Assembly (NCBI RefSeq): GCF_900111295.1
Contig: NZ_FOGT01000006.1
Span: 62,001 to 126,000, forward strand
DNA from: Salipaludibacillus aurantiacus
GTDB taxonomy: Bacteria; Bacillota; Bacilli; Bacillales; Salisediminibacteriaceae
Direction: 5' to 3'
DNA: 64,000 bases
Positions within the stretch are counted from its first letter, which is position 1; the number at the start of each line of letters is the position of its first letter. This document shows positions 27,168-36,391 of this stretch, one piece after another. A program made the position numbers and the translations under genes. The notes below the pieces were generated by a model. That model did not search any database and was not told the DNA's origin. It saw nothing but the letters and a program-made list of their open reading frames with translations.

Positions 27168-29210
27168 TTAATTTACAGCAGTAACATGAATGTGGCCGTC
27201 TTTTATATCCACTTTACAGCTGCTGATATCTTCGCTGTCCATGATCAGGTCAACAATCTTGTCTTCTACTTGTTCCTGAATTGTCCTGCGGAGCGGCCGG
27301 GCTCCGTATTTTGGATCATGGCCCAGCTCCGCTAATTTTTCAACTGCTGGATCTGTCACTGTTAATTCAATTCCCTGTTCCTTGCTGTGCTCAGTAACTT
27401 CTTTAAGCATTAGCCTGGTGATCGCAATCAGGTCTTCTTTGCCGAGCGCATCGAACTCGACTACCCGGTCAATCCGGTTCATGAATTCCGGTTTAAAGTA
27501 AGCTTCCAGCGGCTTAGCATTTGTAGTCATCACCAGAATCGTCTCTTTAAAGTTCACTGTACGCCCCTGGCTGTCGGTGAGTCTCCCATCTTCCAGGACC
27601 TGCAGGAACATGTGCTGGACATCCGGATGGGCTTTTTCCATTTCATCAAGCAGAAGAATGGAGTACGGGCGCCGGCGAACTTGTTCTGTTAATTGTCCTG
27701 CTTCTTCGTGCCCCACATATCCCGGTGGAGACCCGATAAGTTTGGACACACTGTGCTTTTCCATAAATTCACTCATATCGAGCCGAACCATTGCCTCTCT
27801 GTCTCCGAATAACTCTTCTGCGAGCGCCCTGGTCAACTCTGTTTTTCCGACACCTGTCTGGCCGTGGAACATAAATGAGGCCATCGGGCGTCCTTCTCTT
27901 CGGAAACCTGCCCTTCCGCGGCGGACTGCTTTAGCGACGGCAGAGACTGCTTCTTTTTGTCCAACCACGCGTTCTTCGAGGTTTTGCTGAAGATTCTGAA
28001 GCTTTTCCTGTTCAGCCTGCTCAAGCTTTTGAACAGGAATGCCGGTTTTCTGTTCAATGATTTCCTGGATGTCCGATACGTGAACGACAAGATCAGTGTC
28101 AGTGGCTTTTTCAAGTTTTTCCTGAAGCTGCAGTTCTTCCTGGCGGAGTTTGGCTGCCTTCTCGTAATTTTCTTTTTCAGCAGCCTCCTGCTTTTCCTTT
28201 TCAATTGTCTTAAGCCGGGCTTCAAGCTCGTCTTTATTTCCTGTGCCTTCCCGTAAATTGATTTTGGCTCCGGCGATATCCATTAAATCAATCGCTTTAT
28301 CCGGCAGCCTGCGGTCCTGGATATACCTGTGGGACAGCCGGGCACACGCCTCAAGCACTTCCTCAGGGTAAGTGACCCCGTGATAAGCTTCGTATTTCGG
28401 GGCGAGCCCTTTTAAAATTGCCACCATGTCTTCTACTCTAGGTTCTTTCACATCTACCGGTTCAAAACGGCGCTCCAGCGCTGAATCTTTTTCGATAATG
28501 CGGTATTCCTTGTACGTCGTGGCACCGATGACCTGAATCTGACCTCCGGCAAGCGCAGGTTTTAAAATATTTCCCGCATCCGTTGAGCCTTCTGTTTTCC
28601 CAGCTCCCACCAGCTGGTGGATTTCATCGATAAACAGAATAATATCCGGGTCTTCCTCAAGCTCGCTTACGAGCTGCTTCATTTTTTCCTCAAACTGGCC
28701 ACGGTAGCTCGTGCCTGACAATAGAGAAGCCACATCAAGGGAAATGAGCTTTTTGCCTTGCAGCTTTGCCGGCACCTCTCCTTCATTAATTTTAATGGCC
28801 AGGCCTTCCGCAATCGCTGTTTTTCCTACTCCCGGTTCACCGGTTAAAACAGGGTTATTTTTGTTTCTCCGGTTAAGAATTTCTGCTACCTGGTTAATTT
28901 CCTTTTCCCTGCCAATAACCGGGTCGATTAACCCTTTTTTAGCCTGGGCGGTCAAATCCCTCCCGTAAGTCTCCAGGATGCTTTCCTTTTGATCTTTCTG
29001 CGGCTGCTGAATGGAGCATGAGCCTGTCTGCCCCTCGTTCTGCCCCTGTGAAAAAGACTGAAACGAGTGACTGTTTTGAGATGTTTTGTTTGCCTGCCTG
29101 CTTAATGCTTCATAACAGACTGAGCAAAGCTGAGCGGACTGTTCCTGTCCGTTTACATTGACGCGCCAAAAGATTGTCGCCTCTCTCTCCTGACATTGCT
29201 GACATTTCAT
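27168..29210 (-). CDS. clpE: ATP-dependent Clp protease ATPase subunit ClpE
   Basis: 680 residues. An N-terminal zinc finger (CQQC at 3-6 and CSVC at about 29-32) is diagnostic for ClpE. Two AAA+ modules follow: GEPGVGKTAIAEGLA in the first, FMFHGQTGVGKTELTRALAEEL in the second, separated by a UVR-like coiled-coil. It unfolds heat-damaged proteins for ClpP. The promoter carries three CtsR boxes. AAAGGAGGCG precedes the ATG. Slightly shorter than the B. subtilis protein. Confidence 0.96.
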   Translation of the reverse strand: MKCQQCQEREATIFWRVNVNGQEQSAQLCSVCYEALSRQANKTSQNSHSFQSFSQGQNEGQTGSCSIQQPQKDQKESILETYGRDLTAQAKKGLIDPVIGREKEINQVAEILNRRNKNNPVLTGEPGVGKTAIAEGLAIKINEGEVPAKLQGKKLISLDVASLLSGTSYRGQFEEKMKQLVSELEEDPDIILFIDEIHQLVGAGKTEGSTDAGNILKPALAGGQIQVIGATTYKEYRIIEKDSALERRFEPVDVKEPRVEDMVAILKGLAPKYEAYHGVTYPEEVLEACARLSHRYIQDRRLPDKAIDLMDIAGAKINLREGTGNKDELEARLKTIEKEKQEAAEKENYEKAAKLRQEELQLQEKLEKATDTDLVVHVSDIQEIIEQKTGIPVQKLEQAEQEKLQNLQQNLEERVVGQKEAVSAVAKAVRRGRAGFRREGRPMASFMFHGQTGVGKTELTRALAEELFGDREAMVRLDMSEFMEKHSVSKLIGSPPGYVGHEEAGQLTEQVRRRPYSILLLDEMEKAHPDVQHMFLQVLEDGRLTDSQGRTVNFKETILVMTTNAKPLEAYFKPEFMNRIDRVVEFDALGKEDLIAITRLMLKEVTEHSKEQGIELTVTDPAVEKLAELGHDPKYGARPLRRTIQEQVEDKIVDLIMDSEDISSCKVDIKDGHIHVTAVN

Positions 29211-29242
29211 TTTATAAACGCCTCCTTTTAATTATTTTTGAC

Positions 29243-29325
29243 TTTGACTATATTTGACTATTATTTATTTCCAGTATAGACGGAACGTCAAAAAAGGTCA
29301 AGGATTTCCTTAACCTTTTTTGACC
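29243..29325 (-). promoter_or_regulatory. clpE promoter with three CtsR boxes
   Basis: Promoter on the minus strand: TTGACC (29296-29301), 17 bases, TATACT (29273-29278). CtsR heptad pairs (RGTCAAA-N3-RGTCAAA): AGTCAAA-TAT-AGTCAAA at 29243-29259, perfect; CGTCAAA-AAA-GGTCAAG at 29286-29302 over the -35; GGTCAAA-AAA-GGTTAAG at 29309-29325. CtsR represses clpE until heat stress. Confidence 0.9.
29294..29322 (-). terminator. Terminator of the polyketide methyltransferase gene, overlapping the CtsR boxes
   Basis: On the minus strand AAGGTTAAGG, AAAT loop region, CCTTGACCTT then T-run. The two inverted CtsR boxes form the stem, and the T-run includes the bases before TTGAC. It follows the stop codon at 29331. 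Confidence 0.6.
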
Positions 29326-29330
29326 TTTTA

Positions 29331-29879
29331 TTAATCTGTGTTGACGGGGTCAGACCCCCCAGTAATTCCCAGGGCTTTTTCTTCCGCGGGGATGCGGATG
29401 TAAAGAAGGATAAAGGCGTTTAAGAGGGTGAACACGAGTAAAGTAAAGTATGCCTGAAAGATTAGCGGCATGATGATCAGTTCGAGTGTAACGATAATGT
29501 AGTTCGGGTGGCGTATTTTTCCGTACGCCCCTTTTTCAACCCGTTTTTCTCCGGGGATCACGAGAATTTTAGTATTCCAGAACCTCCCGAGGGACTGAAG
29601 AATCCAGATTCTCATTCCTTGAACGACAATAAACAGCGCCAGAAATACAGGCCAGAAAGGATGCAGTGCTCCCGCTCCTGTCAGCCATTCCAGAAGCAAA
29701 GCGGCAAAAAAGCCTCCGTGGACAAGGACGATCCATTTATAATGGCTCCGCCCATGCTCAACCGCTCCTCTCTCTCTCATCCACCGCTCATTTCTTTTGG
29801 CGTAGATGAGTTCAACGATTCTCTGCACGATAACTGCGGTCCATACAACCCAGAAAAGCGTCACACGGCTTCCCTCCAT
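29331..29879 (-). CDS. ypbQ: Isoprenylcysteine carboxyl methyltransferase-family protein (BpsB/YpbQ-like)
   Basis: 182 residues, about five membrane segments. ICMT-family end region: GAYGKIRHPNYIIVTLEL with the conserved RHPNY, and RIPAEEKAL near the C-terminus. In B. subtilis the neighbour of the type III polyketide synthase methylates alkylpyrones to their methyl ethers; the same pairing here with an overlap of 19 bases supports this role. The last ten codons (GITGGSDPVNTD) run through a copy of the GGGGTCAGACCCC repeat, so the original C-terminus has probably been replaced. Confidence 0.85.
   Translation of the reverse strand: MEGSRVTLFWVVWTAVIVQRIVELIYAKRNERWMRERGAVEHGRSHYKWIVLVHGGFFAALLLEWLTGAGALHPFWPVFLALFIVVQGMRIWILQSLGRFWNTKILVIPGEKRVEKGAYGKIRHPNYIIVTLELIIMPLIFQAYFTLLVFTLLNAFILLYIRIPAEEKALGITGGSDPVNTD
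29346..29358. repeat. GGGGTCAGACCCC palindrome, copy 3 (3' end of ypbQ)
   Basis: Core plus a further CC and CAGTAA on one side, as in the other copies; the other arm is decayed. It supplies the last codons of the methyltransferase. Confidence 0.85.
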
Positions 29880-30946
29880 TCCAGCAGCAGTATTTCAGAG
29901 CAGAACCCTGGCCCGAGAGCAGCTACCAGGCCCTTTTCCCCTTCGCTTCGTTTCTCTTTTAAAAATTCCTTAAGCACATACAAAACAGTAGGCGATGACA
30001 TATTGCCATGGTCTTTCAGAATCCTTCGAGGGATGTCAGTCATGGATTCCTTGAAATTTAACGCCTGTTCATATGCCTGAAGAACTTTTTTACCGCCCGG
30101 ATGCGCAACAAAGGCAGTTATCTCTTCCAAATCAACTGACATTTTTGACAAAAAGGTGGTGACGTTCGGCTTCAGCCAGTTTTCTATGACATGAGGAATA
30201 TCCCGGGAAAATATTACGTGCAGCCCGTCATCCTGCAGATCCCAGCCCATGATATCTTCGGAATCAGGCATATGTGTAGACTGGGTTCCTGAAATGAAAG
30301 GAAAACTCCCCGGGCTTTCACTCACAGCCTGATCACCTGCCACAAGCGCACAGGCCACCCCGTCACCAAACAAGGAGGTCCCTACAAGGTTACTTTTTGA
30401 GCGGTCGTCTTTTGCAAAAGTCAGACTGCAAAACTCAATGCAGAGAACGAGCACTTTTGCTTCCGGAAAAGCAGCACAATAGTCGTACGCCCGGCTCAGC
30501 CCTGCCGCTCCGCCAGCACAGCCAAGCCCCCATAAAGGAAGACGCTTAATGTGGGGAGAAAACGACAGCTTGTTCATTATTTTTGCATCAATGGTCGGCG
30601 TGGATATGCCTGAGCTGGAGACAAAAATAAAAGCATCGATGTCTTCCAGGCTGCAGTCGATATACTTTGATGCTTCCTCGACACTGTTTTGGACCGCCTT
30701 AGTTCCCAGTTCAACAGCTGCTTCCACATACAAACTGTTTTTCTCGGAAAAAGTATGCGGTTCCAAATACCACTCTTTTGGTCCCATAAATTGTCGTTCC
30801 GTTATTTCACTATGGTCGAATACTTTAATCAGCCGGTCAATTTGCGGATAAGAAGATGAAAAAAGATTATAAACAAGTTCTTTAGTTTCCTGCTGGCTCA
30901 TACGGTACGGAGGAATCTCAGTACTTACTGAAACAATTGCTGGCAA
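29861..30946 (-). CDS. bcsA: Type III polyketide synthase (BpsA/BcsA-like)
   Basis: 361 residues, chalcone/stilbene synthase fold. The catalytic Cys lies in LWGLGCAGGAAGLSRA (about 150), with His in FVAHPGGKKVL and Asn in LKDHGNMSSPTVLYVL completing the triad. It makes alkylpyrones from fatty acyl-CoA and malonyl-CoA. TTG start with AAGGAGG seven bases upstream. Operon with the methyltransferase. Confidence 0.93.
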   Translation of the reverse strand: MPAIVSVSTEIPPYRMSQQETKELVYNLFSSSYPQIDRLIKVFDHSEITERQFMGPKEWYLEPHTFSEKNSLYVEAAVELGTKAVQNSVEEASKYIDCSLEDIDAFIFVSSSGISTPTIDAKIMNKLSFSPHIKRLPLWGLGCAGGAAGLSRAYDYCAAFPEAKVLVLCIEFCSLTFAKDDRSKSNLVGTSLFGDGVACALVAGDQAVSESPGSFPFISGTQSTHMPDSEDIMGWDLQDDGLHVIFSRDIPHVIENWLKPNVTTFLSKMSVDLEEITAFVAHPGGKKVLQAYEQALNFKESMTDIPRRILKDHGNMSSPTVLYVLKEFLKEKRSEGEKGLVAALGPGFCSEILLLEWREAV

Positions 30947-31211
30947 AGGAAGCCCTCCTTAATTATCTCGTGGTATATGTTTCCTTTAGGATGTCACATC
31001 CGCGATGTTATCATGCTTTTTATTTTCACTAAAGGGAGATGTCTGAAACTTCAAAATTTTACTGCATTCGTAAAGACTACTTTATGGTAATATTTTACTT
31101 AACAAGCATGGTATTTTAAATTGAAGGTGCTATTAAAGAATGACCGTTGATATTTTGTGCCTTTGCGTACTCCTGTCTGTAACTTAATTTTGCCGATTCA
31201 CTCTCGGCGAA

Positions 31212-31332
31212 GGCTTATACCACAGGCATAAGTGCAACATCGTCGCAGGGATCTTCGGCTAACCCCTTCACGTCCTGTGAAAACGCCGAAGTCACCACAT
31301 CCATGTGGAAGTTCGCTGTGTTTTCTTTACCC
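31212..31332. repeat. Structured dispersed repeat of about 120 nt, copy B
   Basis: Nearly identical to 12428-12549. The substitution in the first hairpin falls in its loop (CCACA-tgga-TGTGG), and the stems CTTCGGC/GCCGAAG and TTCAC/GTGAA are unchanged. It is in the gap between bcsA and the penicillin acylase gene. Confidence 0.88.
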
Positions 31333-31577
31333 AAGGGCTTGTCTTCAACTAACTTCCCCGAAGGAGTCCTTCGGCGAAGTGGATTTTCAGACTGCGCTTA
31401 TCCTCCGGGTGTCCTCGCCTTCGTTCAACGGCAAAGTTGTTTTTATAGTGAAGAACAGAGTTTTTTATTGCAGGTTGGCTCATTAGGGAATACATGCCTT
31501 TGCTTTTTTGCCCGAGGGCTTATCTTAATTTATAAGATTAACAAAGCTTTACAGAAAGTTGAACAGGGGGGATTCTA
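31333..31577. repeat. Flanking repeat module, no gene
   Basis: CCAAGGGCTTGTCTTCAACT at 31331 recurs in altered form as CCGAGGGCTTATCTT near 31511 and as CTAGGGGCTTGTCTTCAGCT near 34238. The blocks between resemble each other weakly. No supported ORF. The gap 30947-31211 holds the bcsA 5' region and shows nothing else. Confidence 0.5.
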
Positions 31578-34127
31578 GTGAAGACAGAACCAATAACATG
31601 GGAAGGAAAAACACGATTTTTCCATAAAAAAAGAGTCAAGGTGATCACAGGTATTATTGTGGCACTGGCTGTACTGATCGTTACAGGTTTAGTGTTTGCC
31701 CAGTGGTTTATATCAAAAAGCCTTCCGGATCTTGATGGAGCTGTTGTGCGGGCACCCGTGTCGGCTGAAGTGGAAGTCATCAGGGACGACAGGGGCGTGG
31801 CGCAAATTAAAGCTGGGAAAATGGAAGATTTATTTTTTACCCAAGGGTATGTGATGGCCCAGGACCGTCTTTTTCAAATGGATATGACACGCCGTCTGGC
31901 CGGCGGACGGTTAGCTGAAGTTGTCGGGGAAGCGGCTCTCGACAGTGATAAATTCTTCCGTACATACGGGATGCACCGCTCTGCCGATGGCCTGATCGCT
32001 GAGTTCAACAGTGAGACGGCGGCAATGGTGGAAGCCTTCGCTTCAGGAGTTACTGCTTATATCAATAAGGCATTTGAAAATAATGAACAGCCGCTCGAGT
32101 TCCGTATACTAGACTATATACCGGAACCTTGGACAGCGGAAGACACGGCAATAGCTGTTAAGTATATGGGATACACCCTTACAGGGAATTTTCGCCAGGA
32201 GCTTGAGAACTATCAGCTCGTTAAAATGTTTGGTGAAGAGGCCGTACATCTTTTTCCCGAATACCATATTAACGACGATTTCCCTGTTATTGACGGGGAA
32301 AGCGGAGGTTCAGCCCGGAAAAATCAAATAGACCCTGCCCTCTCGGCTTATTTAAACTCCTTTCAGACCAATGAACCGGTGTTTAAGGCTGAAGGCTTTA
32401 ATAAAATCACAGCGTTTGCTCCTGATGAGTGGAACGGGAGCAACAACTGGGCAATCAGCGGTGAGTATACAGACTCGGGTTATCCTCTTATCGCTGATGA
32501 CCCTCATTTAGGGCTTGCCATTCCAAGTGTCTGGTATCAGACACACCTGGAACTGGAAGATGACTTTCATTCCATTGGCGTAACGGTTCCGGGCATCCCT
32601 GGAGTTGTGCTTGGACATAACGGCCATGTCAGCTGGGGTGTGACCTCGCTGTCAGCAGATTATGAGGATATCTTTCTTGAACAGGTCAATCCTGAAAATC
32701 CAAATGAGTACTTGTTTGACGGCGAATGGGAGGAAGCTGAACTGATTGAGGAAGAGATTTATATTGACGGAAAGGACCGCCCTTATATTCACAGGGTCGA
32801 ACTTACCCGGAACGGGCCGGTCATGAATAAAGTCACTGAAGATGGCCCGTATCAGGCTTTTTCTTTGCGCTGGAGCGGGATGGAGCCAGGAGAGGAACTT
32901 AACGGCATTCTCCGGGTGAACCGGTCAACGGACGCCAATGAATTTATGAATGGCCTGGACGGGTTTGTCACCCCTGGTTTAAGCTGGGTATTTGCAGACA
33001 CCGATGGGAATATCGGTTTCCGCGGACAGGCGCTCATACCTGTCAGGCCACAGTCTGACGGCCGTTTTCCAGTCCCAGGCTGGGACCCTGACTATCAGTG
33101 GGACGGCTTTATTCCAGCTGAAGACCTTCCGGAAATCATGAACCCCGACAGCGGTTATATAGTTACCGCAAACAATAAGCCGGCAGGAGAAGATTACGGA
33201 TATAATATTGGGCGAAGCTTCTATCCCTACAGAGCAGTAAGACTGACCGAAATAATTGAGGAACAGCTGGCTTCCGGAAGCCCCTTCACCCTTGAGGATA
33301 TGGGAAAAATGCAGTCGGATTTTAAAAATACGCAGGCACGTGACCTTCTTCCATTGCTTGTGGAAGCCGTAGAAACCTGGGATCCCTCCTCCCATCCTGC
33401 AGAAAGTCTGGAAGGGGAAGAACTGGATCCGCTCAGCGAGACCGAACTTGAAACACTGGAACTATTAAATGACTGGGATTTCATTGAAAGAACAGACAGC
33501 CCGGAGGCTCTTGTCTGGCAATTGTGGTACTCTTCTTTGCCCCAACATCTCTTTGACCGTTATCTGGATATAGAGCTGTCTAACAGCCTGACAATCCACC
33601 GGGTGATTACGGAAGCAGCACAGCATGAAAACAGTCTCTTATTCGGCTTTTTAGAAGAGGACTGGCACATCCCGTTTCCTAAAGCTGCGCGGGAAACTTT
33701 TTACGAAGCTGTAGAGATGGCTAAAGACCTGCAGGGAAACCAGCCTGGCAGCTGGGCTTGGGGGGAGCGGCATCAGCTCGAATTTGATCATCCTTTAGGG
33801 TCTGTCTGGCCGCTCCAATTGTTATTTAACCTCGGCTCCTGGGAGACAGGCGGAAGCGGTGCTACGCCTGGGGCGATGGGCTATGACACGGAAACCGGCA
33901 TCACCAACCATGCTGCCGGATGGCGGTTCATAGGCGACCTTTCTTCAGTAAATGGTTTCTTCGACGTGATGGTTCCCGGCCAGTCAGGCCAGTGGCGCTC
34001 GCCCCATTACGATGATCAAATTGATACATGGGTAGAAGGCGGATACTACCCGATGATTTATGATAAAGCAGAAAGAAATGATATGAACAGGGTGGTCTTT
34101 ATCCCTGAAGAGGCCGGTACTGAGTGA
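31578..34127 (+). CDS. Penicillin acylase family protein (Ntn hydrolase)
   Basis: 849 residues. An N-terminal membrane span (about 22-44) anchors it outside the cell. Then comes the acylase alpha segment (VIRDDRGVAQIKAG, DRLFQMDMTRRLAGGRLAEVVG), a linker, and the autocatalytic site with nucleophile Ser288 in NGSNNWAISG. Typical beta-subunit motifs follow: IPGVVLGHNGHVSWGVT, with HxxxxWG. The family includes penicillin G acylase and acyl-homoserine lactone acylases; the substrate is not predictable. GTG start preceded by GGGGGGATT. It stands alone between two repeat regions. Confidence 0.92.
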   Translation: MKTEPITWEGKTRFFHKKRVKVITGIIVALAVLIVTGLVFAQWFISKSLPDLDGAVVRAPVSAEVEVIRDDRGVAQIKAGKMEDLFFTQGYVMAQDRLFQMDMTRRLAGGRLAEVVGEAALDSDKFFRTYGMHRSADGLIAEFNSETAAMVEAFASGVTAYINKAFENNEQPLEFRILDYIPEPWTAEDTAIAVKYMGYTLTGNFRQELENYQLVKMFGEEAVHLFPEYHINDDFPVIDGESGGSARKNQIDPALSAYLNSFQTNEPVFKAEGFNKITAFAPDEWNGSNNWAISGEYTDSGYPLIADDPHLGLAIPSVWYQTHLELEDDFHSIGVTVPGIPGVVLGHNGHVSWGVTSLSADYEDIFLEQVNPENPNEYLFDGEWEEAELIEEEIYIDGKDRPYIHRVELTRNGPVMNKVTEDGPYQAFSLRWSGMEPGEELNGILRVNRSTDANEFMNGLDGFVTPGLSWVFADTDGNIGFRGQALIPVRPQSDGRFPVPGWDPDYQWDGFIPAEDLPEIMNPDSGYIVTANNKPAGEDYGYNIGRSFYPYRAVRLTEIIEEQLASGSPFTLEDMGKMQSDFKNTQARDLLPLLVEAVETWDPSSHPAESLEGEELDPLSETELETLELLNDWDFIERTDSPEALVWQLWYSSLPQHLFDRYLDIELSNSLTIHRVITEAAQHENSLLFGFLEEDWHIPFPKAARETFYEAVEMAKDLQGNQPGSWAWGERHQLEFDHPLGSVWPLQLLFNLGSWETGGSGATPGAMGYDTETGITNHAAGWRFIGDLSSVNGFFDVMVPGQSGQWRSPHYDDQIDTWVEGGYYPMIYDKAERNDMNRVVFIPEEAGTE

Positions 34128-34134
34128 TTTTTTA

Positions 34135-34197
34135 AGGGGGGATTCAGGGACAGGTGCCGGCTGATTTCCAGCCATACACCTCCTTCCCGGCCCCCCC
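34135..34197. terminator. Long hairpin between convergent genes
   Basis: GGGGGG (34136-34141) pairs CCCCCC (34191-34197); inside, CAGGTG and CACCT and then GGCTG-atttc-CAGCC can pair. It sits between the acylase stop and the glycosylase stop. T-run evidence is weak in both directions. Confidence 0.45.
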
Positions 34198-34234
34198 TCA
34201 CAAAAAGTATTAATTTCAGGCCGCCAGGTGGACG

Positions 34235-34301
34235 CTTGCCTAGGGGCTTGTCTTCAGCTAAATTCAACTCAGCCTGCAGCTTCGTTGAATTGGATCTTCA
34301 A
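34235..34301. repeat. Partial copy of the flanking repeat module
   Basis: CTAGGGGCTTGTCTTCAGCT matches 31331-31350 with a few changes; further on TTGAATTGGATCTTCA resembles GCGAAGTGGATTTTCA near 31373. It runs up to the stop codon of the glycosylase gene. Confidence 0.5.
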
Positions 34302-34907
34302 TCAGTCGATCCCTTTTCGGAAACGGGATACGAACGGATTCCCTGCTTCCCAGAACCTCCAGAGGTACTCTCTTGCTTCCCCGCTGTTATCTATGCCGAT
34401 CCTTGGGCCTGTTTTAATTTCCTCGGCCGCCCTGCCTTCTGCGATGTACAAAGGCGGCTCATGGAGCGGACGTCCATAATCCGCTTTTACAATGCCTAAC
34501 GCTTTTGTCAGTTTTCCCGGCCCATTAGTCAAATCCACAGTTCTCCGGGCTTTTGGCCGCCGCCGGTGCATGAGTTCAAGTCCTTCTACTGGTTCTACCG
34601 CTCTGATTAAAACAGCTTCCGGATTTAAATCGCCTCCGCTTACCACATTTACAAGACAATGCGTATGCATTACATAAGTATAGGTAAAACCGGACGGCCC
34701 GAACATAACTTCTGTTCTTGCTGTTCTCCGGTTCCCGAAACTGTGCGCCGCCCTGTCACCTGGTCCTTTATAAGCTTCTGTTTCTACAATTTTCCCCGCG
34801 GCTGTTCCTTCTTCTGTTTCTTTTATAAGTATTTTTCCGAGCAGATTTCTGGCCAGCTCCAATGTTGGCTGGTCGAAAAACTCAGGTTTAATCTTTTCCC
34901 ACGACAT
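34302..34907 (-). CDS. DNA-3-methyladenine glycosylase (AAG/MPG type)
   Basis: 201 residues. Removes alkylated purines from DNA. Motifs: LARNLLGKIL, IVETEAYKGPGDRAAHSF with the catalytic Glu, MFGPSGFTYTYVMHTHCLVN, and LTNGPGKLTKALGI. All typical of the AAG fold, as in B. subtilis YxlJ. ATG at 34907 with AAGGAG upstream. Single gene on the minus strand. Confidence 0.93.
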   Translation of the reverse strand: MSWEKIKPEFFDQPTLELARNLLGKILIKETEEGTAAGKIVETEAYKGPGDRAAHSFGNRRTARTEVMFGPSGFTYTYVMHTHCLVNVVSGGDLNPEAVLIRAVEPVEGLELMHRRRPKARRTVDLTNGPGKLTKALGIVKADYGRPLHEPPLYIAEGRAAEEIKTGPRIGIDNSGEAREYLWRFWEAGNPFVSRFRKGID

Positions 34908-34995
34908 CTTTTACACTCCTTCGGGGCTCTGTTTCAATATATTATTCTTTCCCTTTTCAGTCCGGGAGAATAAACATCAGCTTTTAAGCTAAATA

Positions 34996-35034
34996 AACGA
35001 AATGCCGCGCTTCTTTGAAAAGAAGACACGGCAC
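34996..35034 (-). terminator. Terminator of pbuG
   Basis: TGCCG/CGGCA outer stem and TCTTCT/AGAAGA inner stem, immediately after the pbuG stop codon; a modest T-rich tail follows on the minus strand. Confidence 0.75.
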
Positions 35035-35039
35035 TTTAA

Positions 35040-36353
35040 TTACTCACCTAAATAAACAAAGTATAATATGAAAACGATAAACAGGACGTACATAATCGGG
35101 TGGACTTCTTTCGCCCGGCCTTTACAGACCATCGTGATCGGATACATTAAGAAACCGAGGGCAATTCCTGTCGCAATGCTGTAAGTTAAAGGCATGGCGA
35201 TCACTGTGAAAAATGCAGGAACGGCAATCTCAAATTTTTTCCAGTCGATATTTGCTAATGCTCCTGCCATTAACACGCCGACTACGACAAGAGCCGGAGC
35301 AGTTACCGATGCTGTTACGACGACGAGAAGCGGCGAAAAGAGCAGCGCAATCAGGAAGAGCACCCCTGTGACGATTGAAGCGAAACCTGTACGCGCGCCT
35401 GCTGCAATGCCTGACGTCGACTCAATATAGGCTGTAGTGGTAGAAGTACCCAGCACAGCTCCTATTGAAGTTGCAGATGAATCAGCCAGCAGGGCACGCT
35501 GTGCACGAGGCAGTTTATTGTCCTTCACGAATCCTGCCTGGTTCGCCACTGCAAACAGTGTTCCGGCTGTATCAAAGAAGTCAACAAACAAGAACGTCAA
35601 AATAACAATAATTAATTGGAGGGTAAAAATCTCGCCAAGGCCCATTTCCCCAAATGGCGCAAATGCTGCCCCAAACGTTGGAGCGAGACTTGGAACGGCT
35701 CCGATAACCTGGGAAGGAACAGGAATCACGTTAAACAGCATACCTGCAACAGCAGTCAGGACCATCCCGTAAAAAATTCCGCCTTTAAGGCCAAGACTCA
35801 TTAAGACAACAGTAATAATAATCCCGAAGACAGCCAGCAGTGTAGCCGGCGCTCCTAAATCACCAATTTCAACGAGAGTAGCTTCGGACATCACAATAAT
35901 TTCCGCATTCTGCAGACCAATAAAGGCAATAAACAAACCAATCCCGGCTCCTGCCGCGTACTTCAGCTCTGCCGGTATAGCATTAATAATAAATTCACGA
36001 ATCCCTACTACAGTAATAATAATAAAAATAATACCTGACATAAATACACCTAGCAGCGCTGTTTCCCAAGGAATACCCATTCCTAATACGACAGAATAAG
36101 TAAAGAAAGCATTCAGCCCCATACCCGGAGCAAGCGCAATCGGGTAACGGGCGACAATTCCCATGATCATGGTCCCGAGGGCAGCAGCTAACGCGGTGGC
36201 CACATAAACAGCCCCTTCATCCATTCGGGCCCCAGCCAGAATCGACGGGTTCACAAAGAGAATATACGCCATTGCAAGGAAGGTTGTGACTCCCCCCATG
36301 ATCTCGCGGTTATAATTAGTCCCTAACTCATCAAAACGAAAATAACGCTCCAT
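35040..36353 (-). CDS. pbuG: NCS2-type hypoxanthine/guanine permease PbuG
   Basis: 437 residues, about 12-14 membrane segments. Starts MERYFRFDELGTNYNREIMGGVTTFLAMAY; contains GMGLNAFFTYSVV, FVDFFDTAGTLFAVANQAG and STSATSIGAVLGTSTTTAY-like sequence, all typical of the PbuG/AzgA branch. The open frame extends to 36413, but that part is the repeat and leader; GGGAG eight to nine bases before the ATG at 36353 sets the start. Controlled by its own guanine riboswitch, and next to guaA as in B. subtilis. Confidence 0.95.
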   Translation of the reverse strand: MERYFRFDELGTNYNREIMGGVTTFLAMAYILFVNPSILAGARMDEGAVYVATALAAALGTMIMGIVARYPIALAPGMGLNAFFTYSVVLGMGIPWETALLGVFMSGIIFIIITVVGIREFIINAIPAELKYAAGAGIGLFIAFIGLQNAEIIVMSEATLVEIGDLGAPATLLAVFGIIITVVLMSLGLKGGIFYGMVLTAVAGMLFNVIPVPSQVIGAVPSLAPTFGAAFAPFGEMGLGEIFTLQLIIVILTFLFVDFFDTAGTLFAVANQAGFVKDNKLPRAQRALLADSSATSIGAVLGTSTTTAYIESTSGIAAGARTGFASIVTGVLFLIALLFSPLLVVVTASVTAPALVVVGVLMAGALANIDWKKFEIAVPAFFTVIAMPLTYSIATGIALGFLMYPITMVCKGRAKEVHPIMYVLFIVFILYFVYLGE

Positions 36354-36391
36354 CTCTTTAAACTCCCTTTCAAAGTAAATTCCAATAAATG

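Noticed and set aside
34135-34197. Riboswitch or small RNA between the acylase and glycosylase genes
   Set aside because: Only a G/C-run hairpin between convergent gene ends; no conserved aptamer sequence recognised.
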